Counted from the stretch's first letter, positions 49,099 to 61,294 are shown. The stretch is DNA of 64,000 nt from Celoporthe dispersa (GCA_016584495.1 WAID01000007.1:1598001-1662000), one strand, 5' to 3'. Notes: a model not told the origin generated them from the letters alone. Program-made: numbers and translations.

Positions 49099-51101
49099 CT
49101 AGTTGGATTCGGCGGTCTGAAAGCTCAGGTCGCTGGATGAAGCATCTGCTCGCTGATAGATGAAGTTGTCCACGACCTTGCTATCAGGTCGCAGCGAGGG
49201 TAGACACCTGTGCGGGTTGTCTGGTTCTGGGGACATCTGGCCGATGGGCTCATGCTCGTTCTTGATCAGCTGTAGCGGCTCCTTGGTCGTCTTTCCTGCC
49301 TTGGAAGCCCCCTTGGTGGCCTTGAACGTCTTGGTGATGTCATTCTTGGGCTTTGCATCCTTCCGCGGCTGCTTAGACTTCTTCTTCGTCGTCTTCGGTG
49401 CGCTGACCTCCTTGGCTGCGGCTGCTGTACCGAAGGTAAGTGTGCTCTGCTTGGTCTTGCCCTTCGGTAGTGATTTACGAGGTAGAGGCGAGCCCTGGCG
49501 AGGGCTCACGCTCGGGGTAGGCAAGGATTTCTCGACGATCTTGTCCACGAGCTTCGGCTTGAGGTCCGGGATGTTGATGGACTTGTTGTCTGCATCGGCA
49601 ACGTCAAGGTGGGGGCGCTTCTTGCTGTCGAGGACCACATCGATCTTATCGCGACTCAACCGCTGCTCGCACTGCTCCTCCTTCTCCACCGAACCAGAGA
49701 CCATGTACTCCTCCTTGTCGGCACCAACATCCTCACAATCCCAGTGAGGGAGGTTCAACAAGCTGGCGATGTCATCCGACTTGCCGCGGATGACCAGATC
49801 CCATAGGTCCTTCACATCTGGATTCTGAGGCTCGGGATCCAGGTTGATCCAAGCGGTGAACCCATCTCGTGTCGAGCGCGTCGCCCGGCACAGCACTTGG
49901 ACGATCCGCCTCACGCCTGGGATCTTGAGGCTCGTGCCCACCACAATGACGGCGTCAGGCACTTTCTTGAGGTCGGCCTCGGAGACACTTCCAATGGCGT
50001 CACCGTCGGGGTTGAATTCGTTGTAAAGGACCATCCGCGGCCTCAGTCGTCCGACGCCGTGGCTCCGCTTCCCGGCAAATTTCGTGCGCACGTCATCCTG
50101 CTCCTTGCACAGTCCACATAGGGGGGGCTCTGGTCCCTGAAAGAGATTCTCGTCGAACTTAGCAACATGGTTGCACTTGGTGCACTGCATCTTCTCCAGC
50201 CCGCCATGAACCTGGATCGTGACCGGCCAGGGCTTCTTTGGGGGCAGCGGTATGCTGGTCGCCAGGGGCGCGAGGGAGGTGTCCAGACAGTCGACGTTCT
50301 GGGTGTATAGGCGCAGCAGGCGGCCCTCGTGCGCAATGGTTGCCAGCATGTGGTGGAAAGCGGTGGGCTTGGCCTCCTTGGTAAGGCGTGACAGGTCACG
50401 AACCATCTTATGAAATTCTGCCGTGGATTTGTCGTCTTTGTAGACAGAGGCATCGAAGAGGGCCTTGCCGCCGCCCTTGATCTTGTGCTTGTCCTTGAGC
50501 GTCCTGAAGAGGCCCTCGCTGGATCGGAAGTCGGGGACTAGGTCATCAACGTCAGCCACCATACCGGCAAGGACATATTCACGGGCCCACCACCCGGGAG
50601 GGGGGGGGAGAGGGGAAAGGCCCCAAGCATAGACTTACTTCCAGCCGAGACAGAGATGCCAGCTCCGGCAATGATGACGATCTTCTTCTTGGTGCGCAGG
50701 ACATGCAGCAGGCGGTCCAGCTGTGCCTCGCCGGCCTCATCGCGGTTGTCGAGATCCAGATACTCGGTGGTCCGGGGCTTACGCTGGGCGATCCTGCGTC
50801 TCTTGGCCGGGGGCTGGCCGTCGGTGCGGACCTGGATCTCGCCGACCTCGACCTCGATAGTGTCCGGCAGCTTGAGGGGGGAGGCGCAGCCGGACGGGAC
50901 AGCGGATGAGGAGGGTGAGGGATACCGGCTTGATGCGTCCATGGCGGATGTGTTGGCCGAGCTGGTCTGCGGGGGTAATGAGGGCGACCGTGAGAGGGCC
51001 GACAGGGGAGACGAAGGAGAGAGCATAGAGGGAGTAGAGGAGAGGTCGGAGAGAGGCGACGAGGGGGTGGGCGAGGTGATCTTGGCCGAGGGCGTATCCA
51101 T
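49099..51101 (-). CDS. Sir2-family NAD-dependent deacetylase, Hst3/Hst4-like
   Basis: Exons 50639-51101 and 49099-50537 (101-nt intron, phase 1), 633 residues. Sirtuin core: GAGISVSAGIPDFRSSEGLF (about 147-166) for NAD binding, TQNVD (233-237), catalytic His265 in VHGG, a zinc ribbon with Cys273/276 and Cys295/298, and the GTS loop (355-357). The N-terminal 110 residues are Ser/Pro-rich and the C-terminal 250 are Lys/Ser-rich and look disordered. The GIPDFRSS pattern and long tails fit the Hst3/Hst4 class, which removes H3K56 acetylation after S phase; that activity is inferred from family. The ATG at 51101 is chosen; the frame is open further to 51251 but there it translates a GA microsatellite into Ser-Leu repeats. 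Frame intact. Confidence 0.9.
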
Positions 51102-51117
51102 TGTGAGGCCCACCTCA

Positions 51118-51154
<37 letters not shown>

Positions 51155-52736
51155 GCGTGTCGCGAAAGAGCGCGTAGGGGCGCCTCGATCGGGCGCTGGG
51201 CGAGGTAAGGGAGGAAATCCAGTACAGCAGGTGTACAGTCGAGGCTCGCAAACAGGGAGGAAGGGAAGGGAAGTTTTAGTCTGAAATGAGGGAAAGGAGA
51301 GGAGAGGAGAGAGGGCGTGTGTGTCGCGCGTCAGCAGGGATTGGCGCCTGACTGTGTTCCTCCTCTTCAGGCCATTGTGCCGGCTTTCTTGGGTCTCTTC
51401 TGCCTTTTTTTTTTTTTTTTTGTTGTCTGGCCGTGCCTGTCGCTGAATGGCTTTTTGTATCTATTGTCACAGTAAGTTGTAGTAGTGTGTGTGTGTGTGT
51501 GTGTGGCGAGTGGCAGGAGGTGGATGAGGAGGATCTGAGGACTGAGACCTTTTTTTTTCCCTCCCAGGATGGGTCGCAGGGAGAGGAAACTGGATGAACG
51601 ATGGGGAGGTGAAAGTAAAGCTTGCGCCTGCAGGCCGGGTCGGGCGGGTACCTACGTGCCTACCTTCTGCAGGCCCCCCTCCCCTCTCTCCAGATGCAAT
51701 GCAGGGCCTCTGTCCAATGTTGCTTTTGTACTAGGGCCACTCAAGGGTTGTTTTTAGCCCACAATCGTCAAGTCCGCACCATCAAAGACGGCGACTGCCA
51801 TGCTGTGTACATACACTGTGACAGTAGTATGGTGGTAGTATGGTGACAACTTGAGGAGGGAGGAAGAAAGAAAGAGAGAGAGAGAGAAAGAGAGGAGCAA
51901 GTGCAGCGCAGTGCAGTACAAGGCCATGAGGTCCTCACAAGCTGCTTTCGTCCCGAATAGCCAACCTGGGCTCTGATGCTGGCCAAAAATTCCAAACAGA
52001 CTAAATTGACATGATATTTCTAGGAATATATACCTGTATGGTCTTTTGTTTTGCTCTGTCTTGTCAGGCATAACCTGCAGTGGCCTCGGGGAGAAAAGAG
52101 TCTCAGCTGCAATACGTGCCCACCCTCGAAGTATATTGTCATCGAGTTCCACTGCTGCAGCATGCAGGTGATCGAGCCTGCCCCCTCGAACACAGTATGA
52201 GGAGGATCCAAATCTCGGCTAGCTTAGAAATGCGCTGCCCTGCATATCCCATCCGCAATTGTATAGCTGTCTCTCTATACTTTATATGCAGTATCAAAAA
52301 CACACAAGACAACAGAACCTCTGGAAACGCAACAAGTCCTGCCTGCCAGGATTTTTAGATGACTTCACCCTTGGAGGGTTGCACGATGATAGCGTCACTG
52401 GGTAGTAGCCCTGACCCCATAGCGGACTCCGCAGGGACATGGGTAGGGAGGGGGGTGTGGTTCGTGGTTGCTAGGAAACGCGGGTGCCCTGTGGAGCAGA
52501 AGACTTGCAGCTGGGGTACCAGTACCTCAGATTCATCCTCGGGCCTTACCTGATGGGCCTGGGCTCCCTTGACCCTAGTACTGTGCAGGCACCACAGTAA
52601 TCTAAGCTTAGCTCAGCACTCACTGTGCCAGAAACACGCCTTCGCTACAGAGTACATTTTCCTGCCTCCACTAAAGTTACAGCATCAACAAGCCCGCACA
52701 GAGAGAGAGAGAAAAGAAAAAGAAAATAAGTCACGT
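51102..52736. other. 1.6 kb between same-strand genes
   Basis: Promoter side of the sirtuin and 3' side of the second P450. Contains poly-T (about 51406-51421), GT repeat (about 51486-51504) and GA repeat (about 51873-51893). No gene recognised. Confidence 0.55.
51121..51148. repeat. (GA)n microsatellite in the sirtuin 5' leader
   Basis: Uninterrupted GA run just upstream of the chosen sirtuin start codon; in the same frame it would encode Ser-Leu repeats. Confidence 0.85.
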
Positions 52737-54734
52737 TCACGCCGGCTTACCACTGCTCCTCACACGCACCCGCACAGGAAATCCATCCTTGATGTGGCCC
52801 GTGATGTCGCCCACGCCCATCACCGGATAAGCCTTCTCTCCAAACGCCTCAGGGGCATCCGCCGCGTACGCCGGCTCGAACTCGAGATCCCGCAGCGTCA
52901 TGGCCAGGATGGCCCGCAGCTCGAGCTGCGCCAGCTCCTGCCCGATGCAGTTCCGCGGGCCCAGCTCGAACGGCCGCCACGCGTTCCTCAGCGGGTGCAG
53001 CGGGTCGCCCTCCCCCACCAGCCACCGCTCCGGGAGGAACTCGTCCGCCCGCACCCAGTAGTCCGGGTGCCGCTGCGTCGCGGTGCTGGCACTCAGCACG
53101 AGGAAGCTGTCCGTCGGGTAGATCTTGCCCGTGTCTGGGTGCGTCAGGATCATGTCGGGGCTACCTATGCGCGCTGTGGCTGCCGGTGGGTACAGCCGCA
53201 AGATCTCCTTGACGACGGCCTGCGTGTAAGGCATCGCGTTGAGGAGGTTCGGGTTCTCGCTCAGCCGCGAGAAGGCCCGGGACGGGTCGGCGCCTAGGAC
53301 CTCGTCGTGCTCGGCGCGGATCCTATCCAGCGCGGCCGGGTCGCTGTAGAGCCGGCTATACGCAAAGGAGAGGGTAGACGCCGTGGTGTCGTGTCCGGCA
53401 AAGATGAAGATCTTGAGCTGGGATATGGCAACCTCTAGGAAACCAGGGTCGACCCCCTTTGGTTTCCCCTGCAGCGAAGGACTGGTCTTGGACCTCAGTC
53501 CTATAGGCCTTGACCGCGAGGTCATTGATGGTTTTGACTCGCGAGACCTCACCTTGGTCGAACTTGGCAATACTATCCTCGATCAGTGGGGCAAGGAACT
53601 TCTTCATCTTGCGGTTGTTGTTCCACACTACGAGGGGCCGCAGTGGGAAGTGCTCCTTGAGCTGGTTGGCCACGCTGTAATCACAAGTGAGCCACCAGAC
53701 CTGGAGACGACGGTACAGGTCAGCTATAGCCTCAGTCAGAGCAATCTGCGCCGAACTCGTACCTGGTCCTGCAGTATCTTCACGAACTCGCTTGGCTTGG
53801 TCTGACTATGCAGCCTCATGCCCCTGGACGGGTGTCAGCGGGGCGCCTCCTGGTTCGTATGAGGAGATGCTCACAAGGCAGCACGGCAGATCACGTCGAC
53901 GGTCGCCTTTTGGACCGTTTTTTCCATGTTGATAATCTCACCTGTCCGGCTGGCCTGGATGAAGATTTCCTTGAGCACCTCTATCTCTTCAAGGAAGGCA
54001 GGTAGCAGTGCGGTCAAGTTCTTGGCCGAGAATCCCTACAAGACCTTGTTCAGCTCATATACACTTGAGGACATATAGGGCACATGGGGCTGCGCTCCAA
54101 TTCTGGCATGACACGTACAGGGTTGAAAACGCTCCGCCAGGTCTTCCACTCCCGACCCTCCATGGTTACCAGATCGCGCAAACCCGTCAGGGGCCCCAGC
54201 TCTCGGGCTACCATTGGCGCCTTGGGGAGACTTGTCTCTTGCGTGAACTGGGCCACCATATCTGGATGGTAGACGAAGAGCATCGTCTCGCCAAAGGGCC
54301 AGGTGTCCAGATAGATGACGCCCCCGGCGCAGGCCTCAGGATATGCCCTGATCAAGACATGACACACTCCAAGCTTGGTGCTTAATCTGGGTGTCAGCAG
54401 CCACTCCACGGTTTCAAGATCCAGCAAAACTACCTACTAGTCACTTGGGTAAGGTGCAAGTGCCTTGCCAACATGGATCAAATGGCCGAAAAGAAAGGAG
54501 TGGGGGAGCATTGGCTGTTGGGTCTCATCAGCTTGGGCTCGATCGTCAGTTCTGAAGCGGGCAACCGGCAGGAGCACGTACAACGTCATACAGCTTCAGT
54601 ATCTGTCGAAACTGTGTCCTCACTTGATAAAGGCGCACGAGAAACATGGCCACGCCTGCGAGTGCTGCAATCCCGAGGGACCAGGCCAGCAGCGCGCCAC
54701 TGGGCTCAAACAGGTCATTCCACAAGACAGCCAT
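52737..54734 (-). CDS. Cytochrome P450 monooxygenase, frame interrupted
   Basis: Exons supported: 54582-54734 (membrane anchor), from 54514 (LPHSFLFGHLIHVGKALAPY), about 54380 to 54119, 53875-54035, 53763-53823, 52737-53700. The junction between the second and third (about 54380-54455) is unresolved because an in-frame TAG follows and no donor/acceptor phases match. P450 signatures: N-terminal hydrophobic segment LLAWSLGIAALAGVAMFLV, I-helix FAGHDTTAST, ExxR in KEILRLYP, heme loop FELGPRNCIG. In the last exon the frame changes near the G5 run (53453-53457, C on the plus strand): ...TINDLAVKAY reads in one frame and VDPGFLEVAISQLKIF in the next. Dropping one G fixes it; alternatively a 52-nt GTGAGG...CTATAG intron would bypass it but would delete the conserved DLAVKAY helix. 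Substrate unknown. It is unlike the P450 at 16371-18215 in sequence. Confidence 0.85.
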
Positions 54735-55749
54735 CGCGTTGTGTGTGTGTTGAAGATCGGAACCTCAGCTCGCGAAGGTAAGCAGACGCCTTGGTTGGGA
54801 TTGGGTAGGCGGACGGTCACTTGTTATATGTGATTTCACTATCTGGCAAAGCTGGTCGGTGAATCCTTCGGGTCCACAGGGTATCTCGGCACTGAGCCAC
54901 GACAGCTGGCCTGGTGCTGACCAGGTAGCAAGGGCCCTGGTGTCTTTCGTGGGAGGGCCGGCCTACCTGCCTTCACCTGTTAGGATGTTAGGAGTCTCTG
55001 CAATGGCCATAAGATGTGCCCGAAGATAGCACGCCCAGAGAATACGATGGATGGACCGAAATCAGAAGGACGGGATTTATGCTGCGCGAAGGCTTAATCC
55101 CCCCCCCCCCCCGAGAATGTGACATGACTCTTGTTGTATGATAAATTCAAATTAATAGCAAGAAGATACGGTTCGTTGTCGGGAGACTACTGACAGGGGG
55201 TAGCACCTGGATGGAAATGCCAGAACTCACTCACAAAGGTTTGTCAGCCTGTGTCTGTCTCAGCGACTACAAAGGCCTAAATGATGAGCCAGTTAATTTG
55301 GTAGCCCTCATGATTGTGGCGGGCTAAGGCCAATCTCGAGGTCGATGATTGAGCTTGCCTCTGCAGGGAGATGGGCTGTTGTATGGCCCCGCCTTTTCTG
55401 CTTAGTCAGTTCTGCCAAGACATCCCTCTCACCCTCTTCCTTTCAAGGACCCTTCCTCATGTGAACGAATATCGCTTGCTTCACAAAGCAACATACCGCA
55501 GACAGTTTTGTTTCTTTTTTTTTCTTTCTTTAATTTTGGGAATGAATTGAGTCTGGATATTGCTACACAGCGACCCGACTTTTTGAATATGGTCATTTGC
55601 TAGCGCGAAAACGGTGCAACCCTTTTACTGAAAGCCACCAGCGCCGCCCCGACAAGAGGTGCAAGCTATGGCATAGAGCCTCAGCCTGTGTCCCCCGCCC
55701 CGACGCTTCGCCCCAGCATTCGCTTTTGCTTGACTTGGCCCGTTCGCAA
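54735..55749. other. 1.0 kb divergent region, P450 (-) and MED16 (+)
   Basis: No gene seen. Contains a C14-type run at about 55099-55112 and a T-rich tract near 55510-55535. Confidence 0.55.
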
Positions 55750-58700
55750 ATGGCCTCTTCAAAGATGCCTATGATGCTGGAGGAACACATGGATCCTCTA
55801 GGTGGTGGTATCACATCGATGGACGACGACCTGTTTGGAGACGAGGTCTTGCCCATCCCCCCTCGACCTCCTAGCAAACAGCTGCAACAGCGTGTGGACG
55901 AGATGCGAAGCCGTGGGTGCTGCAGGTAAAGCTAAAGGGGCCCTTGGTCCGCCCTCTTGGGCTGTGCGGTGGGAGCTGACTCGGAGGACACCCCAGGACC
56001 ATTGCGTACTCCAAGCACGGCATCATCGCGTCCATCTCGCCAGACGGCACACATGTCAACCTCCAGTGTCCCCATGCCAGGCCTGGGGATGGCCAGTGGG
56101 AGCTGAACGAACCCATCCAGTGCTCCATCCTTCCCGCTCCCCTCCCTGGAGGGCCTATCGTCCACCTGGCTTGGGCCCCAACATCGGCGCCGGAGCTGGC
56201 CGTCATAGATGCCTTTGGTCGTATCTGTCTGCTCGGCTTCCCAGTCCACCTCAACAAGGCCGCCTTCATCAGGAAGTGGGACGCAGATGCCCAGGACGAC
56301 CTCCACTCTGTCGTTGGATGCTACTGGCTGCCTCTTGTCCTGCCTCGGATGGTAAGTGTGCTCCCTCGCAGCTCTCAAAGGACAGGGTAGAGTATCTGAC
56401 GCAGTGCAGATCAACGTCGTATGCGGACCAGTTGTGAAGGAGCACGGAAAGTACCAATTCAATAATAGCTATAACCAGACCTTTGGCCCATGGCACCCTA
56501 ATCCGCAAAAGAGTGCGCTGGTTTGCGTTACTGCCAGCGGGCTGCTCAAGCTGTTCTTCTCCCAAAACAACAATCAGCTCCAGGAGATACACCTGGAGAT
56601 GGAGAGCGTAGCCTCGTCCGACGACCTCATCACGCACGCCACCATCTGTTCTGAGCGAGGTATGTATCTTGTACAAGACCTAGGTGATCTGAAAAACTGA
56701 CAAGTGGTGCAAGGCAAACTCCTGATTGTGCTCGCCACCGCCGCAAAACAGCTAAAGGTGATCATCGCCGAGATCAGCTGGGGAATCCCGCAAGCACCAC
56801 AGGATAAACAGATCCCGCCTGGGAGCCTCCCTCTCAGACCCTCGCTCAAGATTGAGCATGTACACACGACAAGCTGGCTCCAGAAGGGCTCGGTCGATTC
56901 CCCTCTGGATGCATCCATGGACCAAATATCGCACTTGGAAGTACTACCCCCGGTCTTGGACATCAGGACCAAGGTCATGACACCTGCTATGGCACTAGCC
57001 GTTAGGCTGCACTTGCCTACTGCGCAGTCGCATTATAACCTGGAACACCAGAGCATAATAGACCGTTGGAACGTCGCATTGGACCAGCCCCAGCAGCTGC
57101 ACCCGGCGTTTGAGCAGCGCGGCTCAAAGGCGGGAGCGGCTTCATCCCCAGCCAACATCGCCATGCTACACAAGGGCGAATCGATTGTCATCAACAAGGT
57201 CATCGTCTCCATCGAGACGACCCTGCACGGCAGGGTCATCTGCATCGGATTTAGTGATGGTACCGTTCAGTACCGAGATCGCATCACCATGGCTGAGATC
57301 TATCAGGAAGAAAATGACCGACAGATCACGATCATGCAGCATGCCGGCCTTCATTTTGCGGACGAGAAGCCCAGCTTGCAGACGAGCTTCTCGTCAAACA
57401 GCTGTTCGTACGCGCAGATATGCGAGAACGGCAAGGTCCGCTGGAGCAGTCTTCAGTACCCGGTGGCAGAACTCAGTGCGTCCGAGGCCGATCCTCAACA
57501 CGATGCTGTGCTTGCCAGCTTCGTGATGGCCTTGCCAACTCTATTCATCAAAACAGCAATTGTGATGATATTCTGGCTATTGCGAGGCCATTTGTCGAGA
57601 AACAGCCCCAATTCATCATCGGTCTGCTCAAGGCAGTTATTGTCACGTTAGGTGTCAATATCGACTATTCCGAGGGCAATCCTCAGGACCAAGTGCCCAG
57701 GAACGGGCACTTACACTTCGTAATGAGTGTGCTCAACCATTTTGGTTTTCAAGGAGACTTTCGGCCGAGATCTTTCAGTGGAAGGTTCATCGGGCTGGGC
57801 CTGAGCCTTCGAAATATCATCATCCTCATCACAATGGCAACCAATGTGCCTAACGAGCGGATGAGGGAGAAAATCAACCCACTTGATGACCCCGGTAAGT
57901 ACCTGCAGCATCAGTCTGTCCACTTCTTCTTCTTCACCTCCTCCTACTCTCTTCCGCCGAGCGAGGAAACTAACGCATTATTTAGAGGTCGTTGCTGTTC
58001 TCTCGAGCAACATGAAGTGGGTTGTTGACCTGATGTCGTGGATCACAGACGGCCTATTGAGCCTACGCGATGACCCGAAGTTCATGGAGCTCCTCGATGA
58101 TCCAAAAAAGTTTCCTGAGATGACCGAGTACCTCAGGACCAAGAACAATGTGTCTCTGCACCTCCTGCTCTGCTCCTCCACGAGGTGGTTGCTTGCCACG
58201 GTCGTCCGGCGTTTTCACAATCTCCAGACTGTATGCCAAAAGGTCATGCAGGCGCTAGATCCCCGGCCTCCCACAGGCTCGACAGAGACACCCGGCACAG
58301 GAATTCAATCTCTGTATCAGGCCTATGCAAGGCTCCAGCACTGTATATCCACAGATCTCATCAAAGTCGAAGAGTTTGAAAAGCTCCTCTCCAGCGTGTC
58401 CGCCGACGTCCGACAGATGTATCAGGCCTCGCTGGCGCCCCTTCAACAGAAACAGCAACAGCAGCAGGGCCAGCAGAAGCCTGGCCAGCCGAACCCCGCC
58501 GATAATGCCGTAAAAAAGGCGCAGGGGCACTGCGAGCTGCCGATCCTGTTGGCCGACCAGCCGCCACCCAGCTTCCAAGGTCTTGTCAAGAAACTTTTCG
58601 AGACAGACCTCAAGGCCATCATGGGCTCGACGAACCGCTCCGAGCTCTTCTTCACGGACTTCCCGCTTCTGGACGTCGAGGATCATGTCAACAGGCTGGC

Positions 58701-59007
58701 TAGGCGGAAGGCTGACGGAAAATACGTGGACATTTTCAGAAGGATAGAACACAAGGCACCTCACCTGGTATACGACGCAACCACCAGCAATGGCGGTAGC
58801 TCCGCTGTCTCCAAGCTACTCCAGCAGCCGGGGCAGGAGATGCAGCAGAACGGAGAGGCGTCCCGCCCCGACCAGCCAGGTTTCCGCAGGTGCACACGGT
58901 GCTGCAGCGTCATGGAGGAGATCCACGCGACCCGGCCGGGGTTCAACTTTGTCGTGAGCCTGCAAAGGAAGTGTGTCTGCGGTGGAAGCTGGGCTGCCTT
59001 GTCTTGA
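55750..59007 (+). CDS. MED16: Mediator tail subunit Med16 (Sin4), with an apparent one-base frameshift
   Basis: Exons 55750-55925, 55997-56351, 56410-56659, 56714-57894, 57986-59007; about 994 residues. The start MASSKMPMMLEEHMDP with DDDLFGDEVLPIPPRPPSKQ and MRSRGCC is typical of filamentous-fungal Med16; then the WD40-like N-terminal part (RTIAYSKHGIIASISPDG, RKWDADAQDDLHSVVGCYWL) and the C-terminal helical part (RPRSFSGRF, INPLDDPEVV) with a Gln-rich loop near 58450 and a Cys-rich end (RCTRCCSVMEE). Med16 sits in the Mediator tail and relays activators to RNA polymerase II. The frame breaks at about 57530: ...VMAL in one frame, ANSIHQNSNCDDILAIARP in the next. Adding one C (GGCCTT to GGCCCTT) restores it; no intron fits. 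All other junctions are phase-consistent. Confidence 0.9.
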
Positions 59008-59735
59008 GATATGCAGCATTAATGTACGATCTATAAATTGAGATCGAAAGAAGAATACCCATAGCAAGGCGTCTGCTGTTGAGCACAGCATAGCAGACCC
59101 GTGTTCAAGGCAAAGCAGAAGAAGACTTTAGGTCGAGACCGAGAGATCCCTGAATATCACTGCTTCTCCTAACTACAAGCCACTCCACGAACCAGATATT
59201 GAATTTTGTCCAAAATTCTGGTCAACTCGCCCAGCCTGTCCATAGACGCCGCATTACTACTTCGCTGGCCTCAATTTAGCCGCGGACGTCTCCTCTCCGT
59301 CCTCAAAACCAGCCACACCGAGATCTTCTATCTACATGAAATGAATACAGGCCTTGCTATCTGAAAAGATACCACAAAATAGGATATCATCTACGTCAAC
59401 GAACACAATGGGGCACCAGCCAAGTAGCAAATGAGGCCTCATGCCTTGAAGGCTCTCATGCCACCAAATTTGCGTGCGACTTTCCCTCCCCTTCCTGTCT
59501 CGGAAAAACTCATGCATGTCGGTGTGATTTCACCCGGTCACCAGCCCATTGACGATGCTGCGATAGGCTTACCAAAGTGCATATATATATATTTATATTA
59601 TATACTATATGTATCCCAAAACGCGACCTAGTTGCATTCTAGAACGTCTTAAGCCTCCCGCTTCGACCTCCCGCCCATTGTAGCAATAACCAACCGCCCG
59701 TCATCATCATCATCATCATCATCATCACCATCATC
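59008..59735. other. Intergenic, AT-rich and (ATC)n tract
   Basis: Downstream of MED16 and upstream of the GH5 gene. An AT run lies at about 59580-59612 and an (ATC)n trinucleotide repeat at about 59702-59735 runs right up to the GH5 start codon. Confidence 0.65.
59702..59735 (+). repeat. (ATC)n repeat abutting the GH5 start codon
   Basis: About ten ATC units (one CAC step) end immediately before ATG at 59736, so repeat-length change would alter the 5' leader next to the initiation site. Confidence 0.85.
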
Positions 59736-60218
59736 ATGAAGCCCTCATCAGCTCCGACTCTCCTCGCCATTTTGGCGATCGCGGCCCAGCCATCCTCCTC
59801 CCAGAGCCCATGTACCACCTGCCAGGCGCTCACAGACCCGCGCGACCTCCCCATCACGCGCCGAGGCCCAAAGCTCTTCCTCGCCGGCGACCAGTGGCGC
59901 GCTGTAGGCCCCAACGTATACTGGCTCGGCCTCGACGAGAACGTGATCCCACCGCCAGGCTCGCCCTTCTACGCGCCCTTCAGCGCAAGCTACCCTACAA
60001 AGGGGCGCACGATGGAGATGATGGCGACGGTGAGGGCGCTGGGCGGGACGATGGTGCGGGCGCATACCTTGGGGGTCAGCACGGGGAATCCTCTGAGTAT
60101 CTGGCCAGAGGAGGGAGTGGTGAACGAGGAGGCGTTTGAGAGCGTGGATTGGGCAGTTGCGGAGGCGAGGGCTTATGGGTTGAGGCTTTTGGTGCCCCTG
60201 ACGGATAATTATGTGAGT

Positions 60219-60252
<34 letters not shown>

Positions 60253-61294
60253 AGAAAGAGAGAGAGGAAGAAACACGGCTGATATCGTGGTCGGCGGGCC
60301 AGGACTACTACCACGGCGGAAAGTACAACTTCCTCCGCTGGGCCGGCCTCAACCTCACGCAAACAGCCAATTCCACCAGCCCTCTAGTCCAGCAGTTCTA
60401 CACCAGGCCAGCCATCATCGCCTCCTTCAAGCGCTACATCCACACCCTCCTCACGCACGTCAACCGGTACACCAACCTGACCTACGCCGAGGACCCGACC
60501 ATCTTCGCCTACGAGAGCGGCAACGAGCTCGGCGGGCCTGTGTTTGGGGACATGGACGTCCCGGCGGAGTGGCTGAGGGAGATCGGCTCGTATGTCAAGG
60601 AGCTTGCCCCGGACAAGCTGTTTGTTGATGGCACGTATGGCGTGAACAGGAGCCACTTTGCAGTGGAGGAGGTGGACTTGTTCTCGGATCACTTCTACCC
60701 GGTGAATGTGACCAAGTTACGAGGGGATCTGGACCTAGGTGAGTATCTATATATATATGATCTCTTTTTCCTATTGTTTCTCTTCTTTCTCTTTTCTCCC
60801 CTTCATCCTGCGCTCCCTGCTCACACCACGGCACGATTAGTTTCCACCGCCAACAAGGGCTACTTCGCCGGTGAATACGACTGGGTCGGCTCAACAGACG
60901 GCGGCGTCACACCCGACGGCGACTCTCTGAGCGAGTGGTTCTCGATCATCGAGCAGAGCCCCGTAGCTGCCGGTGATGCCTTCTGGAGTCTCTTTGGCCA
61001 CGATGTGCCGGATTGCAATGTGAGTAGCTCACGCCTTGTGCGAAGCACGTTCTGGCATCGCTGACAGAGAGGCGTCGTCCTGCCGCGCGCTCGTACCTTG
61101 CTCAGATCTTTGTAAACCATTCAGACGGTTTTACCATGCAGTACAACAACCCAGAGAACTCGCCGTACGTCACACGCCGGATCCAGCTTGTCCGGCAGCA
61201 CTTTGTCGAGATGAATCGGGGGCAGAACATCAGCGCCAACGCGTCCTTACCTGCGGTGCCGTGTCCGGCGTCGACGAGGGGCTTCTCGGATTGA
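59736..61294 (+). CDS. Secreted GH5-family glycoside hydrolase, endo-beta-mannanase-like
   Basis: Exons 59736-60212, 60303-60738, 60841-61019, 61106-61294; 426 residues. An N-terminal signal peptide (about 1-23, LLAILAIAAQPSSSQS) indicates secretion. GH5 clan-A marks: substrate-cleft GPNVYWLG, the acid/base Glu234 in YESGNELGG, His in SDHFYPV, and the nucleophile Glu316 in FAGEYDW. Several N-glycosylation sequons (NLT, NRS, NVT). Probably hydrolyses beta-1,4-mannan or a related plant cell-wall glucan; the exact subfamily is not settled. Introns 1 (90 nt, holding a GT repeat) and 2 (102 nt) are multiples of three and free of stops, so unspliced reading also stays open to 61064. The splice forms are chosen because they rebuild the catalytic-core spacing. 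Converges with the GNAT gene, 118 nt away. Confidence 0.88.

Noticed and set aside
53746..53762. 17-nt GT...AG segment in the second P450
   Set aside because: Far too short to splice. A 62-nt intron (53701-53762) with a GCTGAC branch point uses the same donor and keeps phase.
2348..57531. RIP (repeat-induced point mutation) as cause of the gene breaks
   Set aside because: RIP makes C-to-T changes and stop codons in repeated DNA; the breaks here are single-base indels in unique genes.
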